DNA of 64,000 nucleotides, from positions 2,414,373 to 2,478,372 of the forward strand of contig NC_088306.1 in the NCBI RefSeq assembly GCF_032854445.1, written 5' to 3'. The stretch is from Liolophura sinensis. Its lineage: Eukaryota; Mollusca; Polyplacophora; Chitonida; Chitonidae. Position 1 is the stretch's first letter, and every line of letters begins with the position of its first letter. Made by a program: the position numbers and the translations under genes. The notes under the pieces were generated by a model that did no database searches, had not been told where the DNA came from, and was given only the letters and a program-made list of their open reading frames with translations. Shown here one piece after another: positions 11,691-23,924 of the stretch.

Positions 11691-12797
11691 GGTCATAAAA
11701 CGTTTACAGCTCGATCTCAGCTGGTTTCTCTATCGTAAGCAGTAGATAACAAACAAAACACAGGTACTGGCAACTGTTTCCCAACAAAGGCACGTTTTTC
11801 AGATGAAAGTATGGTACATTGACTTATGAAAGTAAATTTAAGGCGAGTACGTCACAGATATTGGCGACAGTACTCTTTTGCTCTCGGAGAAAGAGAAAAC
11901 GAACACACGGTGAAGGAAAGTGTCCTAGATCAATAATGAAGACGCCAGTGGAAGCGTAATAGAAAAATATCAGTTCAACTTAACTCGAAGGCTGTCGGGA
12001 AATTGCCTATATAATTAACGCGTCAGTAATTTTTCAAGTCCGTCAGTTGTACATGTCAAACGAATTTTGTAATCAACAAATGGACGCATATTTGTGGTTT
12101 TACGGCTCATTAGCAGTGCTTCAGGTTTAATGTGTCGAGAACATGGCTTTCAAAATGAGAACAATCAGCTCAATAACAAAGAAGACCTTGTTTTAACAGT
12201 CATCAAAACAAATTCAAAATCACATTACATATGGTTTGCACACAACACACTAATAGGTTTTAAACATTTATTCAAATCAACAACAGTCAAAAGATTAATT
12301 GTACAATCCCACAAAGCTTCCCTGCAGGTACCCTGAGATTCGACGGAGCATGAACCCAGGAATAAGTAAGCTGATTATAAACGTCTATATACATGTGGTA
12401 TATGCCTATGTACTTCATTTGTCATTCAGGCAAAATGCTCCAGTTGACTGCATGGCGATTTAAATCAGCTAAGTCATAACAAGTCATTACTGCAGAAAAC
12501 TAATGTGTCGTGTTTATTCCGTCAAACGCCTTAACCTTTAAGTTTTACAGTATCATGTCTCTTGTAAGTAAATATGGACAGTCTTTAGAATCTCTGGCGC
12601 TTCGCTTCATGATTCACTAATCCCGATTAACCAAGGTTTAGGGAATGTCTATTCACCGTAGTGAATTAGATCGCCATAGATATACGAACAGTTGTAATCA
12701 AAGCGCTGTTTTGGAAATTGGTCCATTTTGATTGACGGCAAGTTCGTATGTGTATTACCTAGGGGCTGTAAATTCTTCAGGTTGAATTAGATAGTCG

Positions 12798-12925
12798 CTT
12801 TATTATCATTTGTGTTTTACGCCGTACTCAAGAATATTTCACTTTTTTCAACGACGACCAGCATTATGGTGGGACGAATCCAGGCACAGCCGCGGGGAAC
12901 CTCATGACCACGCTGGATATATGAA
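12798..12925 (-). mobile_element. SINE fragment (3' half)
   Basis: Contains GTGTTTTACGCCGTACTCAA, GAATATTTCAC, CCAGCATTATGGTGGGACGA and CTCATGACCACG. The tRNA-like head is absent. Confidence 0.8.
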
Positions 12926-13156
12926 CAGTTGGAATCAAAGCGCAACTGAGACACGCAAAGAATGTAATTTATATGCAGTATTTATATTCGTGTGCAAAAA
13001 ACTCATTTGCTGATTCCTCACGCACACGAGACAGACCATGTAAAGATTCCTGGAGTTTACAATGCCGAAAACCTTTTAAGTGAACAAGATTAGTTTATAC
13101 AGGGATGCCATTTTGTTATTATCTATCGTGCATAATACAAATTACGCAAATCATCT

Positions 13157-13230
13157 TGTAACATCATGGGCGGTTGTAACATCATGGGCGGTTGTAACAT
13201 CATGGGCGGTTGTAACATCATGGGCAGAGG
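13157..13230. repeat. 18-bp tandem repeat, about four copies
   Basis: The unit TGTAACATCATGGGCGGT repeats head to tail, with the last copy changing to GGGCAGAGG. It creates an artificial GGCNIM peptide repeat on the plus strand that should not be taken as a gene. Confidence 0.9.
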
Positions 13231-15030
13231 AAAAGGCTTCATGAGCTCGAATCCAATGCTCATATACTGTGTCAGCATTACGTCAGGCAGTCACTTATGC
13301 ACCTTGTGTTATGGAGGCTCTTCCAGTTCTCCTTTACATACAAACCTCAGTTCTTGGTTGCTGAGTGGGGTAACTCATCGAGGAACACAGTTGCGATTGT
13401 TACGCAAACAGTGCCAAATGTGTCTGATTGACGATAAAGAACATTTATCGCTATTCACACGTTGATTAACTCTTCCCCAGCATATGTCGACGTCAACTGT
13501 GTGGTCTGTTATAAACTAACCTGTTGTGAGACTTGCCGACCAAAAATGAATCACGACTGTTCATGAAATATCACACTTTCCGAGCATATAGCATAGTAGT
13601 TATCGAGATAGCCCCGAGATGAAATACCGGACAATGTCCTTTTTTTTGTCAGTTAGTGTTACTGCCATGGAGTATTTTTGGTTAGTGCCAAATACACATG
13701 CGGTTGGCATCAGTTTATGCCGCGTAAGATTAAATGTGCGTATAAACAGTGGAAAATGTAACGCGTGTGTTAAATGTTCCTTATCCGACACATCTGGGGC
13801 TGTCTGTAACTCTCACAGTCAGTTCCTTAAACTGACAAGTGACGTCATTGCGAGTTGTTGTTAGCCACCTGCAGTCTGGCACGTATTCACTGAAAATACG
13901 TCGCGAAAGCTCAAGTATATACATACACAAACATATATTTATTCATTGAATTTTGATCCCCCCCCAAAAAAAATCCCGTTTAATTGACTCTTTCGTTTTA
14001 TTTACATCATAGGACGAACAAAGGAAGTCTAACATGAGACTTGTCTTTTCATGCAATGCCAAAAGCGGTTAATGGATACAGATGGTTAGTACCACATCAT
14101 TTGCATCATTTCATCCCATCCACATGGAATTTGATAAGTCGTGGACATTATGTCACCATCAGCAGATGGTATCCCATGCATAATTAGCACTACCATACCC
14201 AAGCTTTGCAGATAATTAACCTCACACATAATTAATCTGGTGGATGCTCTCAAATTCCCTTCTAGAACATTATGTTAAAACTATGAAGCACATAATTTTC
14301 TAAGGAAATATTTAAAAAAAAAATCCAACCCAAAATATGTCTTGGATTGAAAATATTTTTCATTGAACAATTAGAACAAAACCTAAACTGAGTTAAATTG
14401 ACTCGTTTTGCTCTCTATCCTGTTCTTTTATATTGTATTCCGGCATAAAACAGGATTCTGCTGGTGGACTAAATTCTTTAATGTTATTGTATCATAAAGT
14501 GATAACACAGCGTTTCAAGTAATTGTAGACTAATGACGATTAACCAATTGCTGCTAACATCTATGCAATGTTTTTACCTAATCCTAGGTAATATGCTATT
14601 GTATAAACATTTATATGTACCGTTAAAATACACGTTATGCCGTAACAGAGGAAAGTTGACAAAGGACCATATTTGACCGGTTACATGTGACCATTCCTAT
14701 GTCTTTTATATACTTGGAATACTTAATCCTTTGCATCAATGCAATGGGCTTAAGTAAAGGTTTGTAGTTATATCATTCTAAGAATGCTTACTAACATGAA
14801 CCAAGGCAAAAGAAACGCTGGTTTGATAAATCAGAGCACCTGCTCGAATGCAATCACGTGTTCCAACATTGAAACAGCAGCTTCTTATATTTATTTGAAA
14901 AAATTATTTCCAACAATAAAATGCAGGGCGTCTTTTTTATGATTTCAAATGACGTATGAAGGGATGTGTTACACGTATAGACTTTCTTCAGGTTTCAAAA
15001 AGCAAATTTTAGATACCGTTTCCTCTAGTT
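13231..15030. other. Anonymous stretch
   Basis: Nothing recognised on either strand. Short ORFs around 13,600-13,860 overlap each other on opposite strands and show no domain. Confidence 0.5.
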
Positions 15031-15032
15031 AA

Positions 15033-15300
15033 CGGGGGCCTCCATGGCTCAGTATGTTAGCGTACCAGCACAGCGTAATGACCCAGGAGTCTCTCACCCA
15101 TGCTGTCGCTGCAAGTTCAAGTCCAGCTCATGCTGGCTTCCTCTCCGGCCGTATGTGGGAAGATCTGCCAGCAACCTGCGGATGGTCGTGGGTTTCCCCG
15201 GGCTCTGCCGGTTTTCTCCCTTCATAATGCTGGCCGCCGTCGTATAAGTGAAATATTCTTGAGCACGGCGTAAAACACCAATCAAATAAATAAATAAATC
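15033..15300 (+). mobile_element. Most complete tRNA-derived SINE in the window
   Basis: Full architecture. The tRNA-like head carries an A-box-like TGGCTCAGTATGTTAGCG and a B-box-like GAGTTCAAGTCC region; then come a central block (GGAAGATCTGCCAGCAACCT, GGTCGTGGGTTTCCCCGGGC), the TATAAGTGAAATATTCTTGA block, and a tail CAAATAAATAAATAAATC. It serves as the reference for the other copies. SINEs like this are transcribed by RNA polymerase III from the internal boxes and mobilised by a LINE. The LINE partner cannot be named from this window. Confidence 0.93.
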
Positions 15301-16329
15301 CACCAGTTAACGTACTGGTATGGAGAACCTGTACAATTTGCTTGGGAAGAGCAAATTGTACAATTAGACCAGAGTTATGCTCTTTAAATAATGGTTTCAT
15401 TTACTCATTTGTACAAATTTACATCCTACATCAGCTTTTCTAAACACATATTTCTTTAGATTGCAAATTGGGTTGAAACATTTAAGGTTATATTGGTAAT
15501 GTTTATGAATGGTTCAAAACCCCGCACCACAGTCGGCATTGGAATCAGTGAATATAATGTGTATACTTGAACATGTAATTAGACATTTTGATGAAAGTAA
15601 CATATATCACTTACTATAAGTCACCGTTATTTTAGAGCTCAAATCTATAACCTTAATTTTAGTTACACACGTACTTCAGCAGAAGGTTTGTCAGATAATT
15701 GGTGAAAAGAGTTGGTTCACTATGGTTCTCATCCATGTCACTTTGAATGAGTGCCGCATTTAAATGAAATAAAAAAATAAATTTTTTAACTAGTACACAG
15801 TCACAAACATGCGGCGCGTTCTTAGAAACTAACATCTTCAGGAATGAAGAGTACCTGCGACCCGCTGAAGATTTGTACATGTATATACATGTTGCTTTTG
15901 CGTTCGCTACATGTATATCCAAACCGTTACATTATTCCTAAGGAAATGAATTATTTGCGGCAAATACCGGATGCAGAATACAATAAAATAGCATTTTTTT
16001 ACAGGCAGCATCATCACCAGTCTTCATCGTCAAGACCCGAGTTTCTTACTAACACTTGACAGCCCCCAGGCTCCTGACGGTTAACATAAACCGGACATCC
16101 TAGGAGTAATAAGGCAATCCTGTAAATTACAGGTTTGGGGAGCACAAATTCCAGCACCACAGGAAAGGACGTCTCCCGGGACATTGGAATTACTTACGGG
16201 AAAATTATCTGTTGGAGGCATCCGTTTTTAATCAGTGTATTCCATCATTTTATGTAAAGTTGATCTATTTATAAACATGTACAGCTTATTATTGGTGATA
16301 ATGAAGGGGCGTCGCAACAAAAATTCCTA

Positions 16330-16576
16330 TACCAGCCATCAACCAATACCGACGTTCCAGGTCAATAATCGCAACAAAACACCAACGAATTAAGACAATA
16401 CATAAAGTACGATAGGGCGGATTCATGCAAATAGAAGTAGCCAAACTTTTCATTGACACTGGAAAGGTAACTGGTATGTTCTAGGGGAATGAATGAAGTC
16501 AGTGAGTAAATGCTAGTAAATAAGTTGTCGATAATAGAATGTGTAACTCTGAAGAAGTTTGATTGCAACTGTTCAT
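16330..16576 (-). mobile_element. PLE 3'-region fragment
   Basis: Minus-oriented PLE tail: CGACGTTCCAGGTCAATAAT, a TAAAGTACGA block and GATTGCAACTGTTCATATAA. It ends exactly where the TIR element at 16,577 begins. Confidence 0.65.
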
Positions 16577-16850
16577 ATAATTCAGACGTACAGCATAGAG
16601 AGAAAAAAACAGAGCAGCGACGGTAGTGTGATAAGGTTTTATTCTAACTGTTCATGTAAAAGCATAAATAGTAGTAAATTACACGCCTCCTAGCACCATG
16701 GCTTAAGCAGAGTTAGGTAACAAAAATAAAATGCCGTGATGTTAATTGCAATTAATTAGACGTCACTGGTCTAGAATTACTCAAAATGCTGTGTAGCCAT
16801 CACATTTAACATACAAGAACATTAAAACAATGCAAAAGGTTAGTCATATA
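16577..16850 (+). mobile_element. TIR element copy, 3' terminal repeat missing
   Basis: Starts AGACGTACAGCATAGAGAG with GAGCAGCGACGG. The core then follows: TTTTATTCTAACTGTTCATG, CCATGGCTTAAGCAGAGTTA, GACGTCACTGG, and AACATTAAAACAATGCAAA. About 60 bases of the first terminal repeat are deleted, and the right terminal repeat is absent. PLE sequence lies on both sides. Confidence 0.75.
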
Positions 16851-16990
16851 TCCAACGTTGCCATCCGATTCAACACGATAAATATACAGCCTCAAGTATC
16901 GATATGTACATGTTATACCAGGCTTCAATCAAAATGGCCGCTCCCAGTCAATAATGACTGGATAAGATTTCAACACAACGCTCAACAAAA
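16851..16990 (-). mobile_element. PLE 3'-region fragment
   Basis: TATATCCAACGTTGCCATCC, TTCAACACGATAAATATACA and GCTCCCAGTCAATAATGACT match parts of the PLE 3' region but with a large internal deletion. Confidence 0.55.
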
Positions 16991-17023
16991 ACCACCATAC
17001 ATCTGAAAGAAGTATACAATTTA

Positions 17024-17150
17024 CTAATTTATTTGATTGCTGCTTTACGCCATACTCAAGAATATTGCTGAGAGGAAACCGAGCAGAGTCCAGGTGAAAT
17101 CAGCGACCGTCCAGAAGTTACTGGCAGTCCTGTGCGGGCTATAGGTCGGC
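17024..17150 (-). mobile_element. SINE fragment
   Basis: TTTATTTGATTGCTGCTTTA, GCCATACTCAAGAATATTGC and AGGAAACCGAGCAGAGTCC match the SINE 3' half. The ATACGACGGCGGCC block is deleted. Confidence 0.75.
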
Positions 17151-17469
17151 TCAATAAGCTTCCAGTCCAGATACAACTATATGTACATGTGTTTTTTTGT
17201 GAAGACAATTTACAGCCCCGCTAACACGGTTTTATCAGCAGAACATACTAAAAAGAACATTCTATACTAGCAGATTGCACATACCATGGTTTGCTTTAAA
17301 TGGATTCCATGACCTTTTTCGATCACACGACTCAAATATACAAAACCCAATTGTTACTGATCTCTGGGGGATCGACCGCTCTCAGTTGGGCCTAGGGTAA
17401 ACAAATTGTGACGTCACGAGTTGCACTGTCGAAATGAAAACATAAAATAAATGTAGTTCCCGGTTAGAG

Positions 17470-17625
17470 TATGGGACTGGACTGTAAGGCAAGAGTGTTG
17501 TGCTGGTGGATTAAGCATCCCGCCCCCCCCCCCCCCCCCCGGTCCCTGCTGGTGGACTAAGCATTCCCGACCGAGGCCTGGTCCCTGCTGGTGGGTTAAG
17601 CAACCCATTGGCCTGGTACCTTTGC
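17470..17625. repeat. Degenerate minisatellite with an 18-C run
   Basis: Three imperfect units, each carrying GCTGGTGGATTAAGCATCCC or a close variant, with the poly-C run (17,523-17,540) at the first unit boundary and GGTCCCTGCTGGTGG starting the next two. Confidence 0.75.
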
Positions 17626-17755
17626 ATTGGTTTAAAGTGATTGTTGAATGTACTGGCAAAATTCGTATATCACCGGTTACGCGTGGCCATTTGCCAGCTA
17701 TCACACTATTGTAGCTGCTCTGGTTTTACTTTCTATGCTGTACGTCTTTGATTAT
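17624..17755 (-). mobile_element. TIR element, terminal fragment
   Basis: Minus-oriented: CTTTGCATTGGTTTAAAG (core end) followed by CACCGGTTACGCGTGGCCAT, TTGCCAGCTATCACACTATT and ATGCTGTACGTCTTTGATTA. Confidence 0.7.
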
Positions 17756-17879
17756 GGCCATTTTGCCAAATGTTAATCATCCAGTCAAATATATGCCTTG
17801 TGACAAATGAATATAATAAGCACTTCTGTTCATACTGACGGATGATATCCGAAAATGTGTGGTGTACCGCCCTCTGCAA

Positions 17880-18250
17880 GGTATACCTGACCACACCCAA
17901 GACTAAGAGCCGTTTATCGATATTCGACCTGTATCCCCCGGTTACAACAAATCTCAGAAGCTCTGATGCTACTGGTCTTGCGTGAACACTGAACATATGC
18001 CTTGGACCCATCTGAATGTAAATCCGACTTAAAACACGCTGTCTGTTACCTGTCAACTTGAATTACCCAGAGTTTTCACCAGAAATCCTACATAATATCT
18101 GGATGAAAATGTCTTTTCTCATCACATTAATAGATAAAGCGTTCGCTTCTGCTTTGATGTACAAGCTTGTGCGTGAATGTGACATCAGCATGGCAGGATT
18201 ACGCTGAGAACAGATTATCTCACTTTCATACAACACACGCAACATCCATT
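17880..18250. repeat. Unclassified dispersed repeat, copy 2 (inverted relative to copy 1)
   Basis: Homologous in reverse orientation to about 8085-8400. GAATGTGACATCAGCATGGC in this strand is the complement of the matching block in copy 1, and the CAGATTATCTC block follows. Open stretches are short and interrupted. No protein domain is recognised. Confidence 0.6.
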
Positions 18251-18399
18251 GACATCAAAGGCTGGGAGCTTTTTGTCATGGCAAGTAGCAGTCTAATGGC
18301 TCATGCAATTAAATCACTCTTAATGTAGCGCTCCTTTTTATCACAGTTTGTTCTTACATAAATGGACGAAATCGGGCCTAAACGTCGTCGCTCAGATGG

Positions 18400-18475
18400 T
18401 TCTGTTTATTTATTAATTTGACTCATGTTTAATGCCGTACTCAGGATTTTTTTACCATTCAAGACGGCGAGTATC
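18400..18475 (-). mobile_element. SINE 3'-end fragment
   Basis: TTTATTAATTTGACTCATGT, AATGCCGTACTCAGGATT and AAGACGGCGAGTAT, a diverged SINE terminus. Confidence 0.55.
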
Positions 18476-18479
18476 TTTA

Positions 18480-20550
18480 TAGGTTTACAAACACAAGCCT
18501 TTTTCAGGGATGCTTGGATGTTTAAGGTGGCTAAGACCGGCAACGTGTAAGACCATTAATCTGACTTAACATTACATAAATCAAATGAGGAGCCGGCTTT
18601 TTCCAACCTTTTCCTAGGAATTTTGCTAAAAAGCTCTGAATGGTGATGGTTTTGCTGGCAAATCTCCAAAAGCCGATTGCCCACGATTAAATAAAACGAC
18701 GCAGATAAATCATAACCAGTATTACAACCATATATTGGGTGACGGTGCTACTAGTTTAACATTTTCCAACAAGATTATTCTGTGCCAATCTTTTTCAGTG
18801 TATTACCATATGACCTCTCCTAAGTAATAGCTGCAAATATGGACGGTCGCCCCTGCTTCGGTTATTTGGTATGACAGTATTAGGTTGTAACTGATGTTTG
18901 GTAGTGAAGTCTGTACAGGTCTGAAAGAACTAATTCATAAAGACGACCAGATTTTTCGTGTTATTTTAAATGTAAACATTTTTGTTAGCTACAATTATGC
19001 AAGGTAACTACGTTAGGGTTCGAAACCTTCAGGACCGTATCACGATGAAAGTTAGCTTTATTCAATGTTTATTTAAACATCTACATGCTTCAGAACCAAA
19101 GAAGCAAGTCCCAAGATTCTTTAATAGCGGTTAATATCTGCTTTATAATGTATCGAAAATAATGTTATGCTGATCAACATCACCGTCTTTCCTTATGGAC
19201 GGCATTTCTCCAATTCACTTCAGTATTAACTTTAATTTAATAACTGCAATCTTAATTGATTTTCTGAATTTATTTAATAATAGATCTGCTCTGAATTACC
19301 TCCCGTATTACCCAACAACGACTATGCCGTAACGCGAGACTAGTGTTTGAGGAGTGAACCCGCGAGATGTGGGACTCTGCTTATTAAAGCATGCAGTATG
19401 TAGGTCATCTCACGACAGAGAGAAATATTTTCTCGGCAAAGCTGTCCTGTTGTATTTAATTAGGGTCAGGATTTAAAATTACATCCGAATGTATTAAAAA
19501 AAATACATGGCGTTTTCCTAGGATTTCCAACTAAGTTTACAAAATTAAAATCTGTCTTAAAGCGAGATCTTCAACTAATTTATCCCGCTTTAATTCTCAA
19601 ACGTGTCATTAGTAATATAATATTGAAGTCCCACCAAACTACCGTTTACTCCAAAAAGCGCACTAATTAAACGGGGGAGTAATTCTCTGCAGCCCTACTC
19701 GTGATCAGGGCTTGTAGCTGCACGCCAACCGCCAGATGGTGCACAGGCGGATACATGTGATGGCAATCAGTCACACATTTCTTTGGTAGGATAGGCGATT
19801 AATTGTTAATAAGCGAAACGACTCCACTGTTGTAGTGCCGGGCAAGCATACATTCCTTTCGTAACATATGTAGTTAACGACTTTACACGTCAGCATGATG
19901 TATATCTATCGTGTGTATTGGATATATTCCAATCAAAAGCGCAACTGAGAAACATGTTTTATTATCGCCGACCTATATAGTAACACGGTACACGATTTGA
20001 AGACTGATTTCACTTATTCATAGATTTGTAAACATTATGATGTTCACCTGTTCACTACTGACCATCACATTTGTTTATGTTGTGAACTACCTACTGAATT
20101 TGACTAATCGATTATTCACTCGTATGTCCTTGCACAATCACTGGAAACTGTTGACATGTTTTACTTGTATGTAACAAATTTCTGTTAAAGTACATTGTAT
20201 ATATATTTACATATGTTAAAGATTTTGGTGCTGATTTTAGTAATGGAAATGATCTTTAGAAATTTCCCACTCAATGTTGTTCTACCGATTGATGGCCATA
20301 ACGGAAAATGACGGTTTAATCTGAGGTTTGAATACATCGCTTTTTATGTCGATTTTTGATTTAGAAATGGCACTGAAAGCTCAGCTTGGTAGCTATTGGG
20401 TTTGCACCTGTTGCACCCCCTGTACAAACGAACTTTTGGGGGTGCTATAAACATTATCATGTGACTGTATTCATGCAGGTAAATTACTTTAAATAGTCCA
20501 AAAAGGAAAGACAACGGTCGCCTCTACTACTGTGTTGACCTAAACCTATA
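18480..20550. other. Anonymous stretch
   Basis: No gene, transposon or RNA recognised. There is no open frame above 60 codons on either strand, which makes it the cleanest non-coding block in the window. Confidence 0.55.
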
Positions 20551-20559
20551 CACCGAAAT

Positions 20560-20690
20560 AGACCTTCAAATAACGGCCGTCAATTAACATGGACGTGTCA
20601 GGTCAATAATCGCACGGCTAATTCCCAAAACGACGTTTAACATAAACTAGTAAAGAACTAGGAAAGTACATGAAGTACGAAATTATTTCC
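20560..20690 (-). mobile_element. PLE 3'-region fragment
   Basis: GTCAGGTCAATAATCGCACG, CCCAAAACGACGTTTAACAT and GGAAAGTACATGAAGTACGA match the PLE tail. Confidence 0.65.
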
Positions 20691-20844
20691 ATCATCATTT
20701 TGAGTAATTGTGAGCAAGTGACGTCTAATTCTGAACTAGTAACGTCTTGTAATTAGCAGCAATTATCACTGTACAGTTTTTAAAAACTTGTTATTGCTTG
20801 AGCGCTAATGGTGGGAGGGATGGGTGGTACATTGCTATTTTTAA

Positions 20845-21212
20845 CATAATTAAAGACGTACAGCATAGACAGTAAGACCAGAGCAGCGATGACAGGGTGT
20901 TAGCTAGCAAATGGTCACACGTAACCGGTGAAACACGGCCTCTTATCACTTTACCTCAGTCCGGGTTTTATTCTAACTGTTCATGTAAATACATTAATAG
21001 TAGCAATTTACATGCCAAATAGCACCGTGGGTTAAACAGAATTGGGTAAAAAGGAAATTGCAGTGATGTTAACTGCAGCTTACTGGACGTTACTGGTTTG
21101 GAATTAGAAGGCATGCACATGATCTGTTAGAATAAGATAGGTAAATTATCCCGTGATGCGTGTGATCATTTCCCAACTATCACTGCTCTGCTTGTACTCT
21201 CAATCTATGCGT
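20845..21212 (+). mobile_element. TIR element copy, nearly full
   Basis: 5' terminal repeat 20,845-20,950 (GACGTACAGCATAGACAGTA, GGTCACACGTAACCGGTGAA). The core contains TTTTATTCTAACTGTTCATG, CCGTGGGTTAAACAGAATTG and the AGTGATGTTAACTGCAGC block. A shortened, decayed 3' terminal repeat near 21,160-21,212 (TTCCCAACTATCACTGCTCT) merges into PLE tail at a CTATGCGTCAAAACAGAC junction. Confidence 0.7.
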
Positions 21213-21380
21213 CAAAACAGACATTCGTACACCATCAGCCGCTGTGGACGTTCTAGGTCCATAATCCCAGGGCCAATCAGTATCAGATCGTTTACCATGC
21301 CAGTGGTATATAAGTAGTTGATAACAACGTGCCGATATAATTCAGCATAATGAATATACCGTCCCTTAAGTTGTAACCTA
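21205..21380 (-). mobile_element. PLE 3'-region fragment
   Basis: GTCAAAACAGACATTCGTAC, a GTTCTAGGTCCATAATCCC block and a shortened remainder. This is the same PLE terminus as at 10,455 and 57,900. Confidence 0.6.
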
Positions 21381-21584
21381 TATGTAAAATAGCGTTGGAG
21401 CTGATATTTTTAGTGAAATTGTCCCCTCGGAAATATATATGATTGGCGCTGGGTTCTACGTTATACTACGTAGTTACCGAACAGTCTGAGCTACTGGAAT
21501 GAAGGAAGACTTGAAATGATGGCCCAGAACCCCAATTATTTCATATTTTATGAAAACTACCCCCTCACTCCTCAGTGAGTGACT

Positions 21585-22145
21585 GAGTCAGTACTTGGCG
21601 TTGAACGTCGTACTTAATTTTTCAGTCATATGACGACGAAGAAGAATATCAAAGCCTATCACATTTGATTACATACATCAAGCAATGTTACGAGCGCCAA
21701 AAACTAAATATCAAGCCTTCTCATTGCTGCACTTGTCTTCACTTCCACCGGAGCATCAATAAGCAAGAGCCTTTGCTGGCCGCGATGTGTAAAAGCTTTT
21801 TCTCGTTAATGCTCTTCGCCATTTAATCAATGAGGTCTCAGGTTTTTCAGGGCCATGATTCTTCACGGGATTCTATTCGATTTTCCTACACCAGTAAACA
21901 TACTGTCCAAAAACTGCTAAATTCTTAGTATGGCGTTAACCATCAATCAATCATTATATAATGAAAACTTGCATATTCGGAACTGCCGTGTGAAATAGCG
22001 CATAATATTTTCAGAATATGTAAGTAATATGTTTGTGTAACAGCGCACTTAATTTTTCAGTCATATGACAACGGAGTGCTTGGGATACATGTAATGTGCC
22101 TCCTTGTTGCAGGACGGATTCTCACCGTGCTGCCCCAACGGAGCC
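21585..22145. repeat. Two direct copies of a dispersed repeat
   Basis: 21,615-21,650 and 22,045-22,140 share ACTTAATTTTTCAGTCATAT followed by GACGACGAAG or GACAACGGAG. The second extends into TGTAATGTGCCTCCTTGTTG and a CAGGACGGATTCTCACC block. The first is preceded by a GTGAGTGACTGAGT stutter. I recall similar sequence in molluscan repeats but cannot name the family. Confidence 0.55.
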
Positions 22146-22149
22146 ATTA

Positions 22150-22955
22150 TACTGATGAAATGGGGCCTATGATGGTACATAAGGATTAAACAAACTCTTA
22201 GCTGAGCTGACAGTTAGGTCTATCATTTAAATTGATGTATTATAAAAGTAAGTTAAAACATAATTATTCGCTACATAAATGAAAAATGCATTCAGAATAA
22301 GAAATAATCACGTTTACCCAGAACAAGTTCTCTGTCTTTTTATGACCATACTGTACATGTACATACTTCTGCCCGGAATATTCAGACAAAACAGCGTGGA
22401 AATGAGAACACATTGGCTCCACTTTGACGGGTTCCATGGGCTCTATAACCTGCCTGGCAATCCAAACCAATGCCCATGAGGATTGACCTGGAGATAGTAC
22501 AACCTTGACCGAGATATACCCCGATGAGTAGAATAAATCATGCCTTGTTCATCAAGCCAGAGGGATATATAAAGATGTGAATCATGCAAGCTGTGATCGC
22601 CGATGGCCTTACTCCACCACAATCAACTGTCCCAGAAGACGGTCAGACAGCTTTCATTCAATCTCCATAAAGAACAATGATGAACAGTTAACAAACCTCA
22701 CGTTTGATTACCCGAGAAATGAGGCAGAGATAAAGGAGTAGGACAGCGGGTCGAATGGCTCTAACCGAAGTTGTCAGATTACAAATTAAAATTTTGGGTA
22801 ATTCTAGATCGGGGACGTCTCCTGCATTGTCATTAACTTCACTGCAGTGAAGTCTACGTTGCAATTGACATGACTGCAATTTTCTTACCAAATTCTGGCT
22901 AAGCCATGGTGCTACGAGACGTCTAAACTGCTGCTGTTGGTGCATTTACATGAAT
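22150..22955. other. Anonymous stretch
   Basis: No domain recognised. Overlapping ORFs on both strands (22,264-22,480 and 22,688-22,945) look incidental. Confidence 0.45.
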
Positions 22956-22957
22956 AA

Positions 22958-23060
22958 TTGACAAGAGGCCGTGTTTCACCGGTGACGTGTGACCATTTGT
23001 CAGCTATCTTACTACTGTCATTGTTCTGAGGTTACTATCTATGCTGTACGTCTTTAATTA
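22958..23060 (-). mobile_element. TIR element, terminal-repeat fragment
   Basis: ACAAGAGGCCGTGTTTCACC, GGTGACGTGTGACCATTTGT and ATGCTGTACGTCTTTAATTA match the right terminal repeat of the 51.7 kb element almost end to end. It joins PLE tail directly at 23,062. Confidence 0.8.
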
Positions 23061-23061
23061 T

Positions 23062-23200
23062 TTCATCATTGAGAACTGTTGGCTGTTTTTCTTCGCATAA
23101 AGTTTTGTACTTTCTTAGTTCTTTCGTCGTTTCTGTTCAACGTCGTCTTCGGTAATGTCATGCGAGTATTGACCCGGGACATCCATTTTAGTTGTGGCTG
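23062..23200 (+). mobile_element. PLE 3'-region fragment
   Basis: TCATTGAGAACTGTTGGCTG, TTTTGTACTTTCTTAGTTCT and the ATTGACCCGGGACATCCATT block match the PLE tail in plus orientation. It is interrupted at its right end by the SINE. Confidence 0.65.
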
Positions 23201-23216
23201 CATGGTTTACCAATGT

Positions 23217-23462
23217 GTCTCTTGACGACAGCGTAATGACCCAGGAGTCTCTCACCAATGCGGTCGTTGTGAGTTCAAGTCCAGCTCATGCTGGTTTCCT
23301 CTCCGGCCGTAAGTGGGAAGGTCTGCCAGCAGCCTGCGGATGGTCATGGGTTTCCCCGGGCTCTGCCCGGTTTCCTCCCACTATAATGCTGGCCGGCGTC
23401 GTATAAGTGATATATTCTTGAGTATGGCGTAAAACACCAAATAAATAAATAAATAAATAAAT
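23217..23462 (+). mobile_element. tRNA-derived SINE copy
   Basis: CAGCGTAATGACCCAGGAGT, a GTGAGTTCAAGTCCAGC block, GGTCATGGGTTTCCCCGGGC and ATATTCTTGAGTATGGCGTA, with an (AAAT)n tail. The extreme 5' head is replaced by TGTGTCTCTTGACGA. Confidence 0.9.
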
Positions 23463-23924
23463 CTCTTTTGACGCATACATTCAGATTGGAATATAAGTAG
23501 GGTTAAAACGCATGGACTATTCCTATTCGGCAAAATAATCAGTTCGGTGACATGACCAGTCGAGATGTAAGCACCAACCCCGCTGGTTTGAATTTCAGAT
23601 TTCCCTGAGCGGAAATAACTACGTGTGAAATTGTAGGAAAAGAACAATACTCCTGGATATGTATCATTCCAGTAATATTGGCTTCTTGAAAGCCTAAGGT
23701 AGTAACTTCCCAGCCACTCTCCTGTAAGTTTGACGCTTTATTACGATGTGCAACAAATAAAAAAGTCACTAATACCCAGCAGTAATTCACTTGTGTGAAC
23801 TTTAGTCTTTATAAGAGTACAACTCATGTCCGGATCTTACGGATAATTAATTTACTGATGAACAAGTAATCTTGTTTGGTCTTCCAATGAGACAAATATC
23901 TACAATGACCCTTACAGGTTTAGT

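Noticed and set aside
13166-13465. Open frame with GGCNIM peptide repeats
   Set aside because: It arises from an 18-bp tandem DNA repeat; the remainder has no domain or splice support.
15033-15120. Functional tRNA gene
   Set aside because: The tRNA-like head lacks a full cloverleaf and is followed by the SINE body and tail, repeated many times in the window.
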